From positions 281,233 through 345,232 of the forward strand of contig CP003316.1 of assembly GCA_000247545.1 (NCBI GenBank): a stretch of DNA of 64,000 bases, in the 5' to 3' direction. Within the stretch, counting starts at the first letter, position 1. The number at the start of each line of letters is the position of its first letter. The DNA is from Pyrobaculum oguniense TE7. Its GTDB lineage: Archaea > Thermoproteota > Thermoprotei > Thermoproteales > Thermoproteaceae. Of this stretch, positions 33,448 through 43,161 are shown one piece after another. The notes below the pieces were generated by a model that did not search any database, was not told the DNA's origin, and saw only the letters and a program-made list of their open reading frames with translations. The position numbers and the translations under genes were made by a program.

Positions 33448-34212
33448 TTATCCCCCGATGTATACCTCCTTTACTCTGGGGTTGTTGGCCACCTCCTCAG
33501 GGAGTCCCTGCGCGATTACCCTCCCGCTTGCCATTGCGTAGACGTAGTCTACATATCTGAACGCTATGTCGATGCGGTGCTCTATTACTAGGAACGAAGT
33601 GCCCTGCTGGTTTATTTCTCTGACTATCTTAAAGACTTCGTGGGCTTGATCAATGGGGACGCCGGCTATAGGCTCGTCTAGTATTATCAAGTCGGCGCCT
33701 GCCATCAACGCCCTGGCAAGCTCCAACAACTTCATTTCACCAGCCGACAGGAGATAGGCTGGCGTATCCCACTTATCAGCAAGTTTTACGGCTTTTAAGA
33801 TCTGGAAAGCCCTTTTCGCGTTTTCCTCCTCTTCGCGTACCCAGTTTTTTAACAGCGCGGATATGACCCCCTCGCCTCTCTGCCCTCTGGCCACTGCGAG
33901 CAAATTTTCTAGTACTGTGAGTTTTTGAAATACCTGCGGTATTTGGAAAGTCCTGACTACCCCCTCCTCGAATACTTTGTGCGGCGGCCAGCCCGTTATG
34001 TCTACGCTTCTCCCATCTTTCTTCACGTAAATTACTTTGCCGGCCTCTGGCCTGTACACTCCAGTTATGACGTTCACTAACGTGGTTTTGCCAGATCCAT
34101 TGGGGCCTATTATCAGCGTCACCTTGCCGCGTTCTACTGTAATATCTACACCGTCTAATGCCCTGAAAGCTCCAAATTGTTTTACAATGCCCCTTATCTG
34201 GAGAATTGTCAT
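33448..34212 (-). CDS. livG: ABC transporter ATP-binding protein, LivG type
   Basis: 254 aa from ATG 34212. Walker A GPNGSGKTTL; the family-specific VVRTFQIPQVFQKLTVLENL; signature LSAGEMKLLELARAL (in place of LSGGQ); Walker B LIILDEP; and switch IEHRID. These are the marks of the branched-chain amino acid/amide (HAAT) transporter ATPase LivG. The frame extends upstream to 34278, but homology and a TATA-like ttttaaacc about 24 nt before 34212 set the start. It is downstream of the binding protein gene, and no LivF partner lies in the window. Confidence 0.93.
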   Translation of the reverse strand: MTILQIRGIVKQFGAFRALDGVDITVERGKVTLIIGPNGSGKTTLVNVITGVYRPEAGKVIYVKKDGRSVDITGWPPHKVFEEGVVRTFQIPQVFQKLTVLENLLAVARGQRGEGVISALLKNWVREEEENAKRAFQILKAVKLADKWDTPAYLLSAGEMKLLELARALMAGADLIILDEPIAGVPIDQAHEVFKIVREINQQGTSFLVIEHRIDIAFRYVDYVYAMASGRVIAQGLPEEVANNPRVKEVYIGG

Positions 34213-34240
34213 TGTAGAAAAAAGTTTAGGGTTTAAAATA

Positions 34241-35551
34241 CTATTGGAATAGTGGCTTGCCTGCGTCGTACATCTCAATTTTTCTGTCTGTGCCGTAGTA
34301 GTAGGCGGCGTCTATGTATTTTGGCTGTCCGCCCTCGGTTACTACGCCCCATATGATGTAGTTGGGGTAGGCCCTGTCGCCGGCGGCGTCTAGGTATACT
34401 CTCCCAGTGACGCCTTGGTAGGTGCCGTCTCTGCCCCACTGCTCAAGCGTTGCGCGCACCTTGTCTGGGTCCTCTGTCCCCAGCTGGCAGACGATCTGCA
34501 TTAGCAACATGGCGGCGTCGTAGCCGTAGGGGTCGTAGGCCACTGGATCCTTGCCGTACTTGGCCTTGTACCTCTGCTTAAACTCCTGGTACTTCGGATC
34601 GGCGGGGTTCGGCCCAGCGATTGTGCCCAGCATCTTCGCCGCCGCCATCTCTTTACCCACCTGCTTAATCAACGCGTCGCTGTAAGCAATGCCGTCTGTA
34701 CCAATCCACCTAATCCTCCCCAACACCGGGTCGCCTGCGGCGGATTGAACAGCCACAAGGCCGTCGTCCTCAAAGGTTACTAGTATCAAAGCGACGTCGG
34801 GGCTGGGCCCACCAAGGGCGCTAGACAGCTTCTTAACAGCCTCCGGCACCGCGGTGGGGAAGGCCTTGGGGTCTGGGTCGTAGCCCTCCGCGGCGGCTAT
34901 CTGTATTCCCAGCTTCTTAGACTCGTTGGTTATCGCGTCTCTGAGGCCTACTCCCCAGGCGTCGTTGCGGTATAGGATGGCAGCCTTTTTAATGCCCAGC
35001 TTCTGCATCAGCGTGGCTATGGCGGCGGCTTGGGCGAAGTCCGTCGGCACGATTCTGTATATCCAGTCGTTGGGTATAGCCAAAAGCGGAGACGTGGAGG
35101 AGGGCGAGAATATCAATACACGGTTTTGGTCGGCGAAGGACTTCACAGCGCTGACCTCTCTACTAGACATAGGGCCTACGATTAGCCTAGCGCCCTTGGA
35201 ATACAACGTCTGCACCTTCTGCAAAGCTTGTGTTGGATCTGTGGCTGTGTCCTCAACAAGAAGCTCAAACTTAACCTTCTCCCCGCACATCTTGTTAGCA
35301 TCCTCCACAGCCATCTCCACAGCGTTCTTCACACCAACACCATAAGACTGCAAGCCGCCGGTCAGCGGAAGGGCGGCGCCTATATACACAGTTTTAACCG
35401 CCTGAGTCGGGGTAGTGGCTGTTACTGTTGGCGACTGTGTGGGTGGCTGCGTGGGGGTTGTTTGCCCTCCGCCTTGGGATAGAAGTACTGCGACTGCTGC
35501 TATTAGCACTACTGCTATTGCTAGTCCTATATACAGTGTTTTGGAGGCCAT
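34241..35551 (-). CDS. Extracellular substrate-binding protein, LivJ/K type
   Basis: About 436 aa. An N-terminal membrane anchor (KTLYIGLAIAVVLIAAVAVLL), a Thr/Pro/Gln-rich linker (about 28-50), and then a type I periplasmic-binding fold beginning VYIGAALPLTGGLQSYG with the ARLIVGPMSSREV segment. It binds branched-chain amino acids, amides or related solutes for LivH/LivM/LivG. There is no lipobox cysteine, so it is held by its helix. ATG 35551 is supported by a TATA-like box about 22 nt upstream. Confidence 0.92.
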   Translation of the reverse strand: MASKTLYIGLAIAVVLIAAVAVLLSQGGGQTTPTQPPTQSPTVTATTPTQAVKTVYIGAALPLTGGLQSYGVGVKNAVEMAVEDANKMCGEKVKFELLVEDTATDPTQALQKVQTLYSKGARLIVGPMSSREVSAVKSFADQNRVLIFSPSSTSPLLAIPNDWIYRIVPTDFAQAAAIATLMQKLGIKKAAILYRNDAWGVGLRDAITNESKKLGIQIAAAEGYDPDPKAFPTAVPEAVKKLSSALGGPSPDVALILVTFEDDGLVAVQSAAGDPVLGRIRWIGTDGIAYSDALIKQVGKEMAAAKMLGTIAGPNPADPKYQEFKQRYKAKYGKDPVAYDPYGYDAAMLLMQIVCQLGTEDPDKVRATLEQWGRDGTYQGVTGRVYLDAAGDRAYPNYIIWGVVTEGGQPKYIDAAYYYGTDRKIEMYDAGKPLFQ

Positions 35552-35660
35552 GGAAACCGTATTCTTTGAATATAAATGCATTGACCAAGTAAATAATCTA
35601 TATATTGATATGTAATCTCTGTTTTAGGTAAAGCTTATTTGCGAGTTAATTTCTGACGCT

Positions 35661-36620
35661 ATGGATATATTAAGTGTGGTGGATTATCAAACAGTTTTTA
35701 GGGCGATTATACTTTCTAATATATACGCACTTATGGCGTTGGGGCTTAACCTTACCTACATCACTACTAAGATTCCTTCTTTTGCCCACGGTGATCTCGC
35801 CACGATAGGCGCATACACCAGCTACTTAACTCTCGCCTTTTTAGTTATCCCTCTAGGCCTGCCTGCCAATGTATACACCACGTTTCCCATAGCAGCTCTC
35901 GTGGCCGGTGCTACGGCGTGGCTGACGTACGTGGCCGTGTTTAGGCCAATGATCAGGCGGGGGGCTAGCATTACGTCGTTGATGATAGCCTCTTTTGGTA
36001 TCCACTACGTCCTTTTTGCCATCGTGGCGATAATAGCGGACTATGTACAGAATACGTATAAGGTGCTTAGTAGGAATATTCTGCTGTCGCGTTGGGAGTA
36101 CGTGTGGCCCGGTACGGATTTCTTAACATCGTCACTGATAAACACAACCATCGCAGTCGCGGTGGTGACCGCCCTCCTCTACCTACTCCTCTACAAGACG
36201 CGTTACGGCATAGTGATGCGGGCTAGTATAGACAACCTCTACTTGGCCAGGGCGGTGGGGATAAACGTAGAGAGGGTTTTCGCAGTGGCTTGGATTCTCA
36301 TTGGGGCCGTCACGGGGATAGCAGGGATCTACTTAGCTATGTTTTACACAATGACAGAAGAGCTTGGGTGGCTGAGATTAGCGCTTGTCTTCGTCGCTTC
36401 TGTAGTCGGAGGACTTTCCAACATATACGGAGCGGTTTTGGGCGGCTACGTGGTGGGGCTAAGCACCGTGCTGGGCGCCGCGTATATCCTCAGACCTCTG
36501 GGAGTTCCCACAGAGTTCCAGCTGGCGATTCCCTTCGCCTTCGTAATTGCGATATTGCTATTCGCGCCGCAAGGACTTGCCGGCGTGATATCTAACTTGG
36601 TACAGCGCGGGAGGAAATGA
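35661..36620 (+). CDS. livH: ABC transporter permease, LivH type
   Basis: 319 aa with 8 or so membrane helices. LMALGLNLTYITTKIPSFAHGDLATIGAY near the start and the loop RYGIVMRASIDNLYLARAVGIN are typical of LivH. TATA-like gcttattt is about 24 nt upstream of the ATG. The stop overlaps livM by 4 bases (ATGA). Divergent from the binding protein gene. Confidence 0.94.
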   Translation: MDILSVVDYQTVFRAIILSNIYALMALGLNLTYITTKIPSFAHGDLATIGAYTSYLTLAFLVIPLGLPANVYTTFPIAALVAGATAWLTYVAVFRPMIRRGASITSLMIASFGIHYVLFAIVAIIADYVQNTYKVLSRNILLSRWEYVWPGTDFLTSSLINTTIAVAVVTALLYLLLYKTRYGIVMRASIDNLYLARAVGINVERVFAVAWILIGAVTGIAGIYLAMFYTMTEELGWLRLALVFVASVVGGLSNIYGAVLGGYVVGLSTVLGAAYILRPLGVPTEFQLAIPFAFVIAILLFAPQGLAGVISNLVQRGRK

Positions 36621-37702
36621 TACTCCAGCTCGACCAACTCGCTGTTCTCGTAAGAGAGACTTCAATCCTAGTAGCCATTTACGGCATATATGTGCTCAGC
36701 TTGAACCTAGAGGCTGGCTATCTCGGGCTTCCGCAATTTGGGAAAGTGATGTTTCTAGCACTGGGGGGCATAGCGGTGGGGGGCATCGCCACCAAGATCG
36801 CACTGTTGATCTACGGCAGGGCGATTTCAGCTAATTTAGGCATTTCTCCCTTGTCTAACTTAGGTACCTACTGCTCTACCTATCAATACCAGACGATTGA
36901 CATTATTAATAATATATTTGCCAAGTCGCCTTTTGAGGGCATAATCTTCTTCCTAATGGCTGTTGTACTTGCTGCGATTCTCGGCGGCGTTTTTGGAGTG
37001 TTGATGGCGGGACCTGCTCTGAGGTTGCGGGAGGATTACCTGGGTATATTTCTACTTGTAAGCGCCGAGATGGTGAGAGTTGTCTCCACGTACACGCCCG
37101 AAGTGGCGTGTGGTGTGTTTGGCGCGGTTGTGCCAGATCCCTTCAAATGGCTCGGTGAGTGGAGGCAGTGGGCATATCTCATTGTCGTTGTCCTCTTTCT
37201 GTTACTATCGTTTGTGGCGCTGGAGAGGTTGGGCAACTCGCCTTTTGGCAGAGCTCTGAGGGCCATACGCGACGCGGAGGTTGCTGCGAGGGTTTTTGGA
37301 AAGGATATCGTCAGGTTTAGAGTGAGGGTTTTGGCCACGGCGTCGGCGCTGGGTGGCGTTGCTGGGGCGTTGCTCGTGTTTTACAACACCTATGTGCAGA
37401 TGGGTATGTTTGTACCTGTGGAAACATTTAAGGCATGGGCAATGTTGATAATAGGCGGCATGGGGAACAACGTAGGCGCACTCGCGGGTGTCGCCGTATA
37501 TTTCATTCTTGACAGGGTTCTTAGCATGTATAAAGAGGGTATTAGACAAGTAGTAAATGTCGATCCAGTGTTCTTCCAGTATATAATATTTGGCATAATA
37601 ATAATACTGGTGCTTATGTATAGACCTCAGGGCATTATAGGCGAGAAGCCAGCCAAGACCCTGAAGAGACGGATTCTGACAAAGTTGCAGAGAGGGGCGT
37701 AA
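36617..37702 (+). CDS. livM: ABC transporter permease, LivM type
   Basis: 361 aa with about 10 membrane segments. It contains LVSAEMVRVVSTYTP and the coupling-loop SPFGRALRAIRDAEVAARVFGKD, then LGGVAGALLVFYNTYV and the C-terminal MYRPQGIIGEK. It pairs with LivH as the second transmembrane subunit. The stop lies beside the L7Ae TATA box. Confidence 0.94.
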   Translation: MILQLDQLAVLVRETSILVAIYGIYVLSLNLEAGYLGLPQFGKVMFLALGGIAVGGIATKIALLIYGRAISANLGISPLSNLGTYCSTYQYQTIDIINNIFAKSPFEGIIFFLMAVVLAAILGGVFGVLMAGPALRLREDYLGIFLLVSAEMVRVVSTYTPEVACGVFGAVVPDPFKWLGEWRQWAYLIVVVLFLLLSFVALERLGNSPFGRALRAIRDAEVAARVFGKDIVRFRVRVLATASALGGVAGALLVFYNTYVQMGMFVPVETFKAWAMLIIGGMGNNVGALAGVAVYFILDRVLSMYKEGIRQVVNVDPVFFQYIIFGIIIILVLMYRPQGIIGEKPAKTLKRRILTKLQRGA

Positions 37703-37733
37703 AGATTTATAAAACCGGTTCTTTGTGGCACCC

Positions 37734-38195
37734 ATGGCAGTGACGATAGATCCGAAGACCTTCTACGCGAACCCGCTGCCCGGTAAGCCATTTTACGTAA
37801 GGTTCGAAGTGCCAAGCGATGTAGCTGAGAAGGCCTTAGAGATACTATCTATTGCAAAGCAGACTGGGAAAATTAAGAAAGGCACCAACGAGGCTACTAA
37901 AGCAGTTGAGAGGGGGCTGGCTAAGCTTGTCCTAATAGCAGAGGATGTTGATCCTCCCGAGGTGGTTGCCCACCTGCCGTTGCTCTGCGAGGAGAAAAAG
38001 GTTCCATACGTCTATGTGCCTTCTAAGGAGAAGTTGGGCAAGGCCGCAGGCATAAACGTCTCTGCTGCAGCAGCTGTGGTGATAGAGCCTGGCCAGGCTG
38101 CTGGTGAGCTAGAGGCTTTAGTATCAAAGATTAATGAGATAAGGGCAAAGAACGGGCTTAACGCGATACCTCTCCCAGCGGGGGCTAGGAGGTAG
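37734..38195 (+). CDS. rpl7ae: Ribosomal protein L7Ae
   Basis: About 153 aa. The L7Ae core includes [27 protein letters not shown] and the [17 protein letters not shown] loop, which binds kink-turns. L7Ae is a component of the large subunit, of C/D and H/ACA RNPs (several C/D sRNAs lie in this window) and of RNase P. The N-terminus is longer than in euryarchaea by about 25 residues. ATG 37734 is preferred to GTG 37725 because the TATA box tttataaaa is centred 24 nt upstream. Confidence 0.96.
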   Translation: MAVTIDPKTFYANPLPGKPFYVRFEVPSDVAEKALEILSIAKQTGKIKKGTNEATKAVERGLAKLVLIAEDVDPPEVVAHLPLLCEEKKVPYVYVPSKEKLGKAAGINVSAAAAVVIEPGQAAGELEALVSKINEIRAKNGLNAIPLPAGARR

Positions 38196-38382
38196 ACTGT
38201 TTTTGTTTTCGTTGCAGTTTTCTAACCCAAGCTAGTTTTCTGGGGTTTCTGCCATACTTGGTTGCGCTTACGAAGCATTTTCTGCTACAGTACCTAAGTA
38301 CTGTGCCATCTGACTTAACATACATTATGCCATAGCCAGGCGGTATATCGGCTCCGCAGAAGGCGCACTGGTAGATCTTCAT
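38185..38382 (-). CDS. rpl24e: Ribosomal protein L24e
   Basis: 65 aa with the zinc site [17 protein letters not shown] and [11 protein letters not shown], then [10 protein letters not shown], the L24e signature. The stop overlaps the convergent L7Ae gene by 11 bases. The start overlaps the S28e stop by 4 bases, a conserved archaeal pair. Confidence 0.96.
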   Translation of the reverse strand: MKIYQCAFCGADIPPGYGIMYVKSDGTVLRYCSRKCFVSATKYGRNPRKLAWVRKLQRKQKQSTS

Positions 38383-38612
38383 CTTGCTGAGATTCTTCTC
38401 GCTTCTCTTTCTGTTTCCCTAAGCATTACAATGTCTCCCAGCCTCACAGGTCCTTTGATGTTCCGCGTTAATACGCGCCCCTTGTCTCTGCCTTCTAATA
38501 TTTTGACCTTTACCTGTGTGACTTCCCCCGCTATCCCGGTTCTGCCTAGTATTTGTATAACTATTCCGGCAACTGCGTCTTCGTAAGGCGAGAATTTAAC
38601 CTCTTCAGCCAT
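38379..38612 (-). CDS. rps28e: Ribosomal protein S28e
   Basis: 77 aa with the OB-fold core [21 protein letters not shown] and the invariant end [19 protein letters not shown]. Leaderless, with a TATA-like ctttaaatac about 24 nt upstream on the minus strand. Divergent from argS. Confidence 0.96.
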   Translation of the reverse strand: MAEEVKFSPYEDAVAGIVIQILGRTGIAGEVTQVKVKILEGRDKGRVLTRNIKGPVRLGDIVMLRETEREARRISAR

Positions 38613-38677
38613 GGCATGGGGGGTTGGGTACGTATTTAAAGTTTTCTAAGTATTTATAGCTTGGCATTTGTACCTTT

Positions 38678-40570
38678 GTGGATCCTCTGAAGTTGCCTAG
38701 GCAAGAGTTCGCCGACGCATTAGGCAAAATCTCTAGCCGTCTGGGCTTGGCGGAGGTGCCCGAGATTGAGAAAACGCGTCGTTACGGCTACTTCTCGGCA
38801 AGGTTTCACAAATACAAGATAGACCCAACGAGACTAAGGGATGCTGTGGAAGAGCTAAGCAACGCAGGTTTTCAGTACATCTCTGGTCTGTCCGCAGAGG
38901 GGCTTTACGTCAATGCCGGCTTAAACGCAAGAAGGCTGGGGGAGCTCGTCTTCGAGGCTGTGGCTAAGATGGGGAGGAGGTACGGATTTACGGAGGAGTG
39001 CCGGCTGGGGTCTTTCCTGGTGGAGCACACCTCTGCCAATCCCATACACCCGTTGCACATAGGCCATGGCAGAAACGCCATACTGGGCGACTCGCTTGCA
39101 AGACTGCTGAGGTTCTGCGACAACCGTGTGGAGGTCCATTTCTACGTCGACGACTGCGGCGTGCAGGTGATGTATGCAACAATTGGTTACAACGCTGTTA
39201 GGGATGAGGCCAGAGAGTGGATTGAAAGAGCGAAGCCTGATCTTGTTGTTGGGCATATATACTCGGCAACAAACGCCGTGGCCGAGATCGGCCGTCTTAA
39301 AAAAGAGGTGGAGAGAGCGCAAGACGATGAGCACAAGCGTAGTCTGATAGGGGAAATAGACGAGTGGGTGGCTGTGTTGAAGAGGCTTATGGAGAGTGAG
39401 GGAGATCTAGTTGCCAAGGTTGTCGAGAGGCTTGGCCAGAGAGACGTGGCCGGGGAGGCGGTGGAGCTGAATAGGCGCTACGAGGTCGGCGACCCCGAGG
39501 CAAAGAGAGCCGTACGAGAGGTGGTAGACCTCGTGCTGAGGGGGCAAAGAGAAACTCTTGCCAGGCTCGGCATCGAGATAGACAAGTGGGATTATGAAAG
39601 CGAGCTGGCGGTGTGGTCTGGCGAGGCTTCACGCATAGTTGAGGAACTTCAGAGAAAATGGCCCCAGTACGTTGAGCATAAGGGCGGGGCGGTGGTGTTC
39701 CGTGCCGACAAATTCGTGGAGGATTTCAAGCTCTGGGATGTCTTAGACTTGCCTAAGTTCATTCCACCTGTCACCTTGACTAGATCGGATGGGACCACTT
39801 TATACGTTACGAGGGACGTGGCCTATGCGCTTTGGCAGGCCCGGCAGGGATTCGACAAGGTTGTACGCGTAATCTCGACTGAGCAAACCCACGAGCAGGC
39901 CCACGTCCGTATTATCCTCTACGCACTTGGTTTTGAAGACGCAGCTAAGAAAATTGTCCACTACGCATACGAGATGGTTAATCTGCCTGGGATGAAAATG
40001 TCGGCGCGTCGCGGGCGATACATCTCGCTTGATGAAATACTTGACGAGGCGGCCGAGCGCTCTGCTAGTTTAGTCAAGGAGAAGAGCCCGGAGATAGCTG
40101 GGGTGATAGCTGAGAAGGTGGGAGTGGGGTCGGTCAGATACGCATTCCTCTCCACCAGCCCGCGTAAGCCTATAGAGTTTAGGTGGGAAGTAGTCCTAAA
40201 CCTTAGGCAAAACTCAGGTACGTTCTTGCAGTACACCTACGTGAGGGCCTACTCTATTCTTGAGAAGGCGCCAGATGTGGAGAGGGCCTCCGTCCCCGAG
40301 CGGATGCTAGAGGAAGAGAAGGAGCTTCTTGTAAAAATTGCCGAGTGGCCTAGTGTTGTGAGAGAGGCCGTGAGGGCGCTTAGGCCGGATTACGTGGCAG
40401 AATACCTAGACGGATTGGCGTTGCTTTTCAACAGCTATTACGAAAAGGCGCCAGTTCTCAAGGCAGAAGAAGGCGTCAGGGAGTTCAGAATAGCGTTGGT
40501 AAACGCCGTAAAGACTGTGCTGGAAGCTGGGTTCTACATTCTGGGCATACCAACGCTGACAAAGATGTGA
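38678..40570 (+). CDS. argS: Arginyl-tRNA synthetase
   Basis: 630 aa, class I synthetase. The HIGH motif appears as HPLHIGHGRNA (about 124-134), after EHTSANP. KMSxR is KMSARRGRYI (about 440), and the C-terminal anticodon-binding domain has RQNSGTFLQYTYVRA. The start is GTG with a TATA-like tatttatag about 23 nt upstream. The stop overlaps the start of a nuclease-like gene by 4 bases. Confidence 0.97.
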   Translation: MDPLKLPRQEFADALGKISSRLGLAEVPEIEKTRRYGYFSARFHKYKIDPTRLRDAVEELSNAGFQYISGLSAEGLYVNAGLNARRLGELVFEAVAKMGRRYGFTEECRLGSFLVEHTSANPIHPLHIGHGRNAILGDSLARLLRFCDNRVEVHFYVDDCGVQVMYATIGYNAVRDEAREWIERAKPDLVVGHIYSATNAVAEIGRLKKEVERAQDDEHKRSLIGEIDEWVAVLKRLMESEGDLVAKVVERLGQRDVAGEAVELNRRYEVGDPEAKRAVREVVDLVLRGQRETLARLGIEIDKWDYESELAVWSGEASRIVEELQRKWPQYVEHKGGAVVFRADKFVEDFKLWDVLDLPKFIPPVTLTRSDGTTLYVTRDVAYALWQARQGFDKVVRVISTEQTHEQAHVRIILYALGFEDAAKKIVHYAYEMVNLPGMKMSARRGRYISLDEILDEAAERSASLVKEKSPEIAGVIAEKVGVGSVRYAFLSTSPRKPIEFRWEVVLNLRQNSGTFLQYTYVRAYSILEKAPDVERASVPERMLEEEKELLVKIAEWPSVVREAVRALRPDYVAEYLDGLALLFNSYYEKAPVLKAEEGVREFRIALVNAVKTVLEAGFYILGIPTLTKM

Positions 40571-41121
40571 AACAGCTCATCGGGAAAATAGGCGAATGCG
40601 CCGCTGAGGAGTACTTGAAGCATAGGGGCTTTCTTGTTTGGAAACCCAGCGAGTTCATCCATCTCCTCGAGCTAGTCGCGCTTTACAACGCGTTGACAGG
40701 CGAGTGCGCCGCGGAGCCTAGAGAGCCCGTCACAATGAAACTACCTACACGCGTCGGCTACGTATCAGTCACGTATTGGAGAAACAAGTGCATACAGGTG
40801 AGCGGAAGAGAGGCCACCCCACTAGAGGCGTCCACATATGCGCCTTGTGTGAGGAGATGTGTAGCCGAGGCCTTGGGGCAATCCCTTTTGCAAACGCTAA
40901 GCGGCGTATCTGAGCAACTTCTCGAAAACCGAAGAGCTCTGGAGACGGTAGATCTATTCGCATACAAAGACGGCGTTCTATACGCAGTTGAGGTGAAGGC
41001 AAATGGGGGAAAACTTACAGAGAGGCAGGTGGAAAAAGCATTTGTTTTAAGAGATTTGCTTAAACCCCTGGTGGTGCGTATCCACTTGCAGAACCTTGTT
41101 TTTGAGATAGAGCGTCTATAA
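40567..41121 (+). CDS. PD-(D/E)XK nuclease-like protein
   Basis: 184 aa, not a recognised named family. The N-terminus IGKIGECAAEEYLKHRGF resembles the first helix of YraN/Hjc-like nucleases (E10). The C-terminal half has VDLFAYKDGVLYAVEVKANGG, with D129, E142 and K144 spaced as in the PD-(D/E)XK active site. Between them is an insert of about 90 residues with four cysteines. GTG overlaps the argS stop, so it is translated with argS. The 3' end overlaps an opposite-strand gene by 62 bases. The nuclease call rests on motif spacing only. Confidence 0.6.
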   Translation: MKQLIGKIGECAAEEYLKHRGFLVWKPSEFIHLLELVALYNALTGECAAEPREPVTMKLPTRVGYVSVTYWRNKCIQVSGREATPLEASTYAPCVRRCVAEALGQSLLQTLSGVSEQLLENRRALETVDLFAYKDGVLYAVEVKANGGKLTERQVEKAFVLRDLLKPLVVRIHLQNLVFEIERL

Positions 41122-41401
41122 CTTGTGCTGTTTTCTCAAGACATAAAACAACGTCACGTGCCAGAAACTCCCTGGTTGACCTTGACAGAAGGCGGTATAT
41201 CTCCTCATGTGCCAGGACGTATGCAGATGCTAAAAACTTCGAGAGCACAAACTCCCCACTGGCAGTAACCACCTCCTCCATCTTCTTCCACCCCTCTAGC
41301 CAGTCTTTGGCGCCTAAGAGGTCGAGACAGAGAAGCGCCAGCGTCTTATAATCCTCGCTTTGCAAAACCTCCCTTATTCTATGCCTCGGTAACTCCCTCA
41401 T
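41060..41401 (-). CDS. Uncharacterised helical protein
   Basis: 113 aa, not recognised. Mostly helical and leucine/arginine-rich ([45 protein letters not shown]). The start overlaps the aIF1 gene end by 23 bases, in the usual coupled arrangement. The last 20 or so codons are antisense to the nuclease-like gene and look less protein-like. Confidence 0.55.
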   Translation of the reverse strand: MRELPRHRIREVLQSEDYKTLALLCLDLLGAKDWLEGWKKMEEVVTASGEFVLSKFLASAYVLAHEEIYRLLSRSTREFLARDVVLCLEKTAQVIDALSQKQGSASGYAPPGV

Positions 41402-41741
41402 CTATGAGGATATTCTCCTCCTTGAACCCCATTTCTATTAACAACTTCTTAATCTTCTGCCTATGGTCCCCTTGTATCTCTATCCAACTGTCCCGAATAG
41501 TACCACCGGCGGCGAGTTTCTTTTTCAACTCACGCGCCATGTCCTTAATGCCGAGTTGCTTTGCGTCTTCAGAATTGCCAAAATCGACAATAGTCACGTA
41601 GTGCCCCCGTCTGTTTTCCAGCCTAATTCTTACAAGCGCCTTTTCTTTTGTTATTGTCTGCATCAACGCCTCTTCCTGAGTATTACCTAATAGTTGGTCA
41701 ATGATATCTTCGGCGTCCTGACTTGGGAGTTTTATCTCCAT
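41379..41741 (-). CDS. sui1: Translation initiation factor aIF1 (SUI1 family)
   Basis: 120 aa. The SUI1 core is [33 protein letters not shown] and [20 protein letters not shown]. aIF1 controls start-codon selection on the 30S subunit. The N-terminus of about 45 residues is longer and more divergent than in canonical archaeal aIF1, and the usual 'acGGT' cysteine is alanine. Confidence 0.9.
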   Translation of the reverse strand: MEIKLPSQDAEDIIDQLLGNTQEEALMQTITKEKALVRIRLENRRGHYVTIVDFGNSEDAKQLGIKDMARELKKKLAAGGTIRDSWIEIQGDHRQKIKKLLIEMGFKEENILIDEGVTEA

Positions 41742-41766
41742 TCCGACAATTACTTCACATGCATAT

Positions 41767-42258
41767 TTAAACGTTATCTCTTACAATAGGTTGTAATACC
41801 ACACGGAGATTTTTTATGAGCTGAATAGGCGCGTTTACAAACACCGCAATATATCTGGCTCTAAATGCGCGGTCAATACACGAAATAAGCCCCTCACGAT
41901 CCGTGAGGAGTAGCTCAACAGGCTTTATTGTTATGTGGGGCGCTAATTGTACATCGATAGGCTTTGAATAGCCTTTGTGAACGCATGAGAACATGCGCTT
42001 ACGCTTAGCTACGATGTAGCCAACTCCGAATTCCCCCGAGGCATCGATGAGCGCCACGTAGGCCTCCCATGGAGGGTATAGACCATCTACTTTAACTCCA
42101 TCTATAACATAGCCAGGGCCTGGCGCTACTTCAAATTCCAGTTCTCGCCTAAAAACCCACGGCAAGTTCAAAGCTGAGACTTCGTACTTTTCATCAGCTG
42201 TCTTCTTAGCCCCATACAGCTTTAGCAATTCAGCTGGGCTCGGCGCAAAGACTTCCAC
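41767..42258 (-). CDS. Uncharacterised 163-aa protein
   Basis: Not recognised. It contains [19 protein letters not shown] and [21 protein letters not shown], which suggest a beta-barrel-like fold such as a PUA-like domain, but I cannot confirm it. The ATG is divergent from MTA phosphorylase, and the 31 bases between them hold AT-rich promoter sequence for both. Confidence 0.65.
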   Translation of the reverse strand: MEVFAPSPAELLKLYGAKKTADEKYEVSALNLPWVFRRELEFEVAPGPGYVIDGVKVDGLYPPWEAYVALIDASGEFGVGYIVAKRKRMFSCVHKGYSKPIDVQLAPHITIKPVELLLTDREGLISCIDRAFRARYIAVFVNAPIQLIKNLRVVLQPIVRDNV

Positions 42259-42289
42259 AAATATTAAAACCTAGGAACTTATTATATTT

Positions 42290-43132
42290 ATGGCAGTAAA
42301 GCTGACACAACCTCCCAAAAGTCCGAAGGATATAGGCTTTGACGAGTTCCCCGCCATCGGCATAATTGGGGGGAGCGGGCTATACGACCCCGGCATATTT
42401 GAAAACACTGTTGAGATCCAAATGCACACCCCCTACGGCCTGCCCAGCGACAACGTAATCGTGGGGAGGGTGTCGGGCCGCGTCGTGGCCTTCCTGCCGA
42501 GACACGGCAGAGGTCATAAATACCCACCCCACAAGATACCCTACAGGGCCAACATTTACGCCCTCCACGCCCTCGGCGTGAGGTCCATCATAGCCGTAAG
42601 CGCCGTGGGCTCTCTAAGGCCGGATTACGCCCCCGGCGACTTCGTCGTGCCTGACCAATTCGTAGACATGACAAAGGGGAGGGAGTACACCTTCTACGAC
42701 GGCCCCAGGACGTGCCACGTGCAGATAGGCCTTGAGCCCTTCACCCAGGAGATTCGGCATGTGTTGCTGGAAACGGCTAGGAAATACAACAAGACCCACG
42801 ACGGTGGGTGCTATGTATGTATAGAGGGGCCGAGGTTCAGCACCAAGGCCGAGTCAAGGATATGGCGCGAGGTATACGGCTGTGATATTATCGGCATGAC
42901 CCTCGTCCCCGAGATCAACCTAGCCCGCGAGCTCGGCATGTGCTACGGCATGATAGCCTTGGTCACAGACTACGACATATGGGTGCCACATCAGCCCGTC
43001 ACGGCGGAGGCCGTGGAGAGGATGATGATAGAGAAGCTTGGTATTATCAAAAAAGTCATAGCGGAGGCGGTGCCTAAGATACCCGCAGAGATTCCTAAAT
43101 GCGCTGACGTATTGAAATACGCCTGCGTCTAA
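42290..43132 (+). CDS. mtnP: S-methyl-5'-thioadenosine phosphorylase
   Basis: 280 aa with [12 protein letters not shown] (phosphate loop), [21 protein letters not shown] and [18 protein letters not shown], plus [19 protein letters not shown]. These are the MTAP/PNP family II signatures. It splits methylthioadenosine from polyamine and SAM metabolism. Cysteines in the C-terminal region fit the disulfide-stabilised MTAPs of hyperthermophiles. TATA-like aatattaaaacc is about 26 nt upstream. Confidence 0.95.
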   Translation: MAVKLTQPPKSPKDIGFDEFPAIGIIGGSGLYDPGIFENTVEIQMHTPYGLPSDNVIVGRVSGRVVAFLPRHGRGHKYPPHKIPYRANIYALHALGVRSIIAVSAVGSLRPDYAPGDFVVPDQFVDMTKGREYTFYDGPRTCHVQIGLEPFTQEIRHVLLETARKYNKTHDGGCYVCIEGPRFSTKAESRIWREVYGCDIIGMTLVPEINLARELGMCYGMIALVTDYDIWVPHQPVTAEAVERMMIEKLGIIKKVIAEAVPKIPAEIPKCADVLKYACV

Positions 43133-43161
43133 AATTTATATATCTCCACGTTGAGGGGGGC

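Noticed and set aside
35600-35656. C/D sRNA upstream of livH (TTGATAT...CTGA)
   Set aside because: Guides would be very AT-rich for a hyperthermophile and the C box is poor; the sequence is better explained as the livH promoter.
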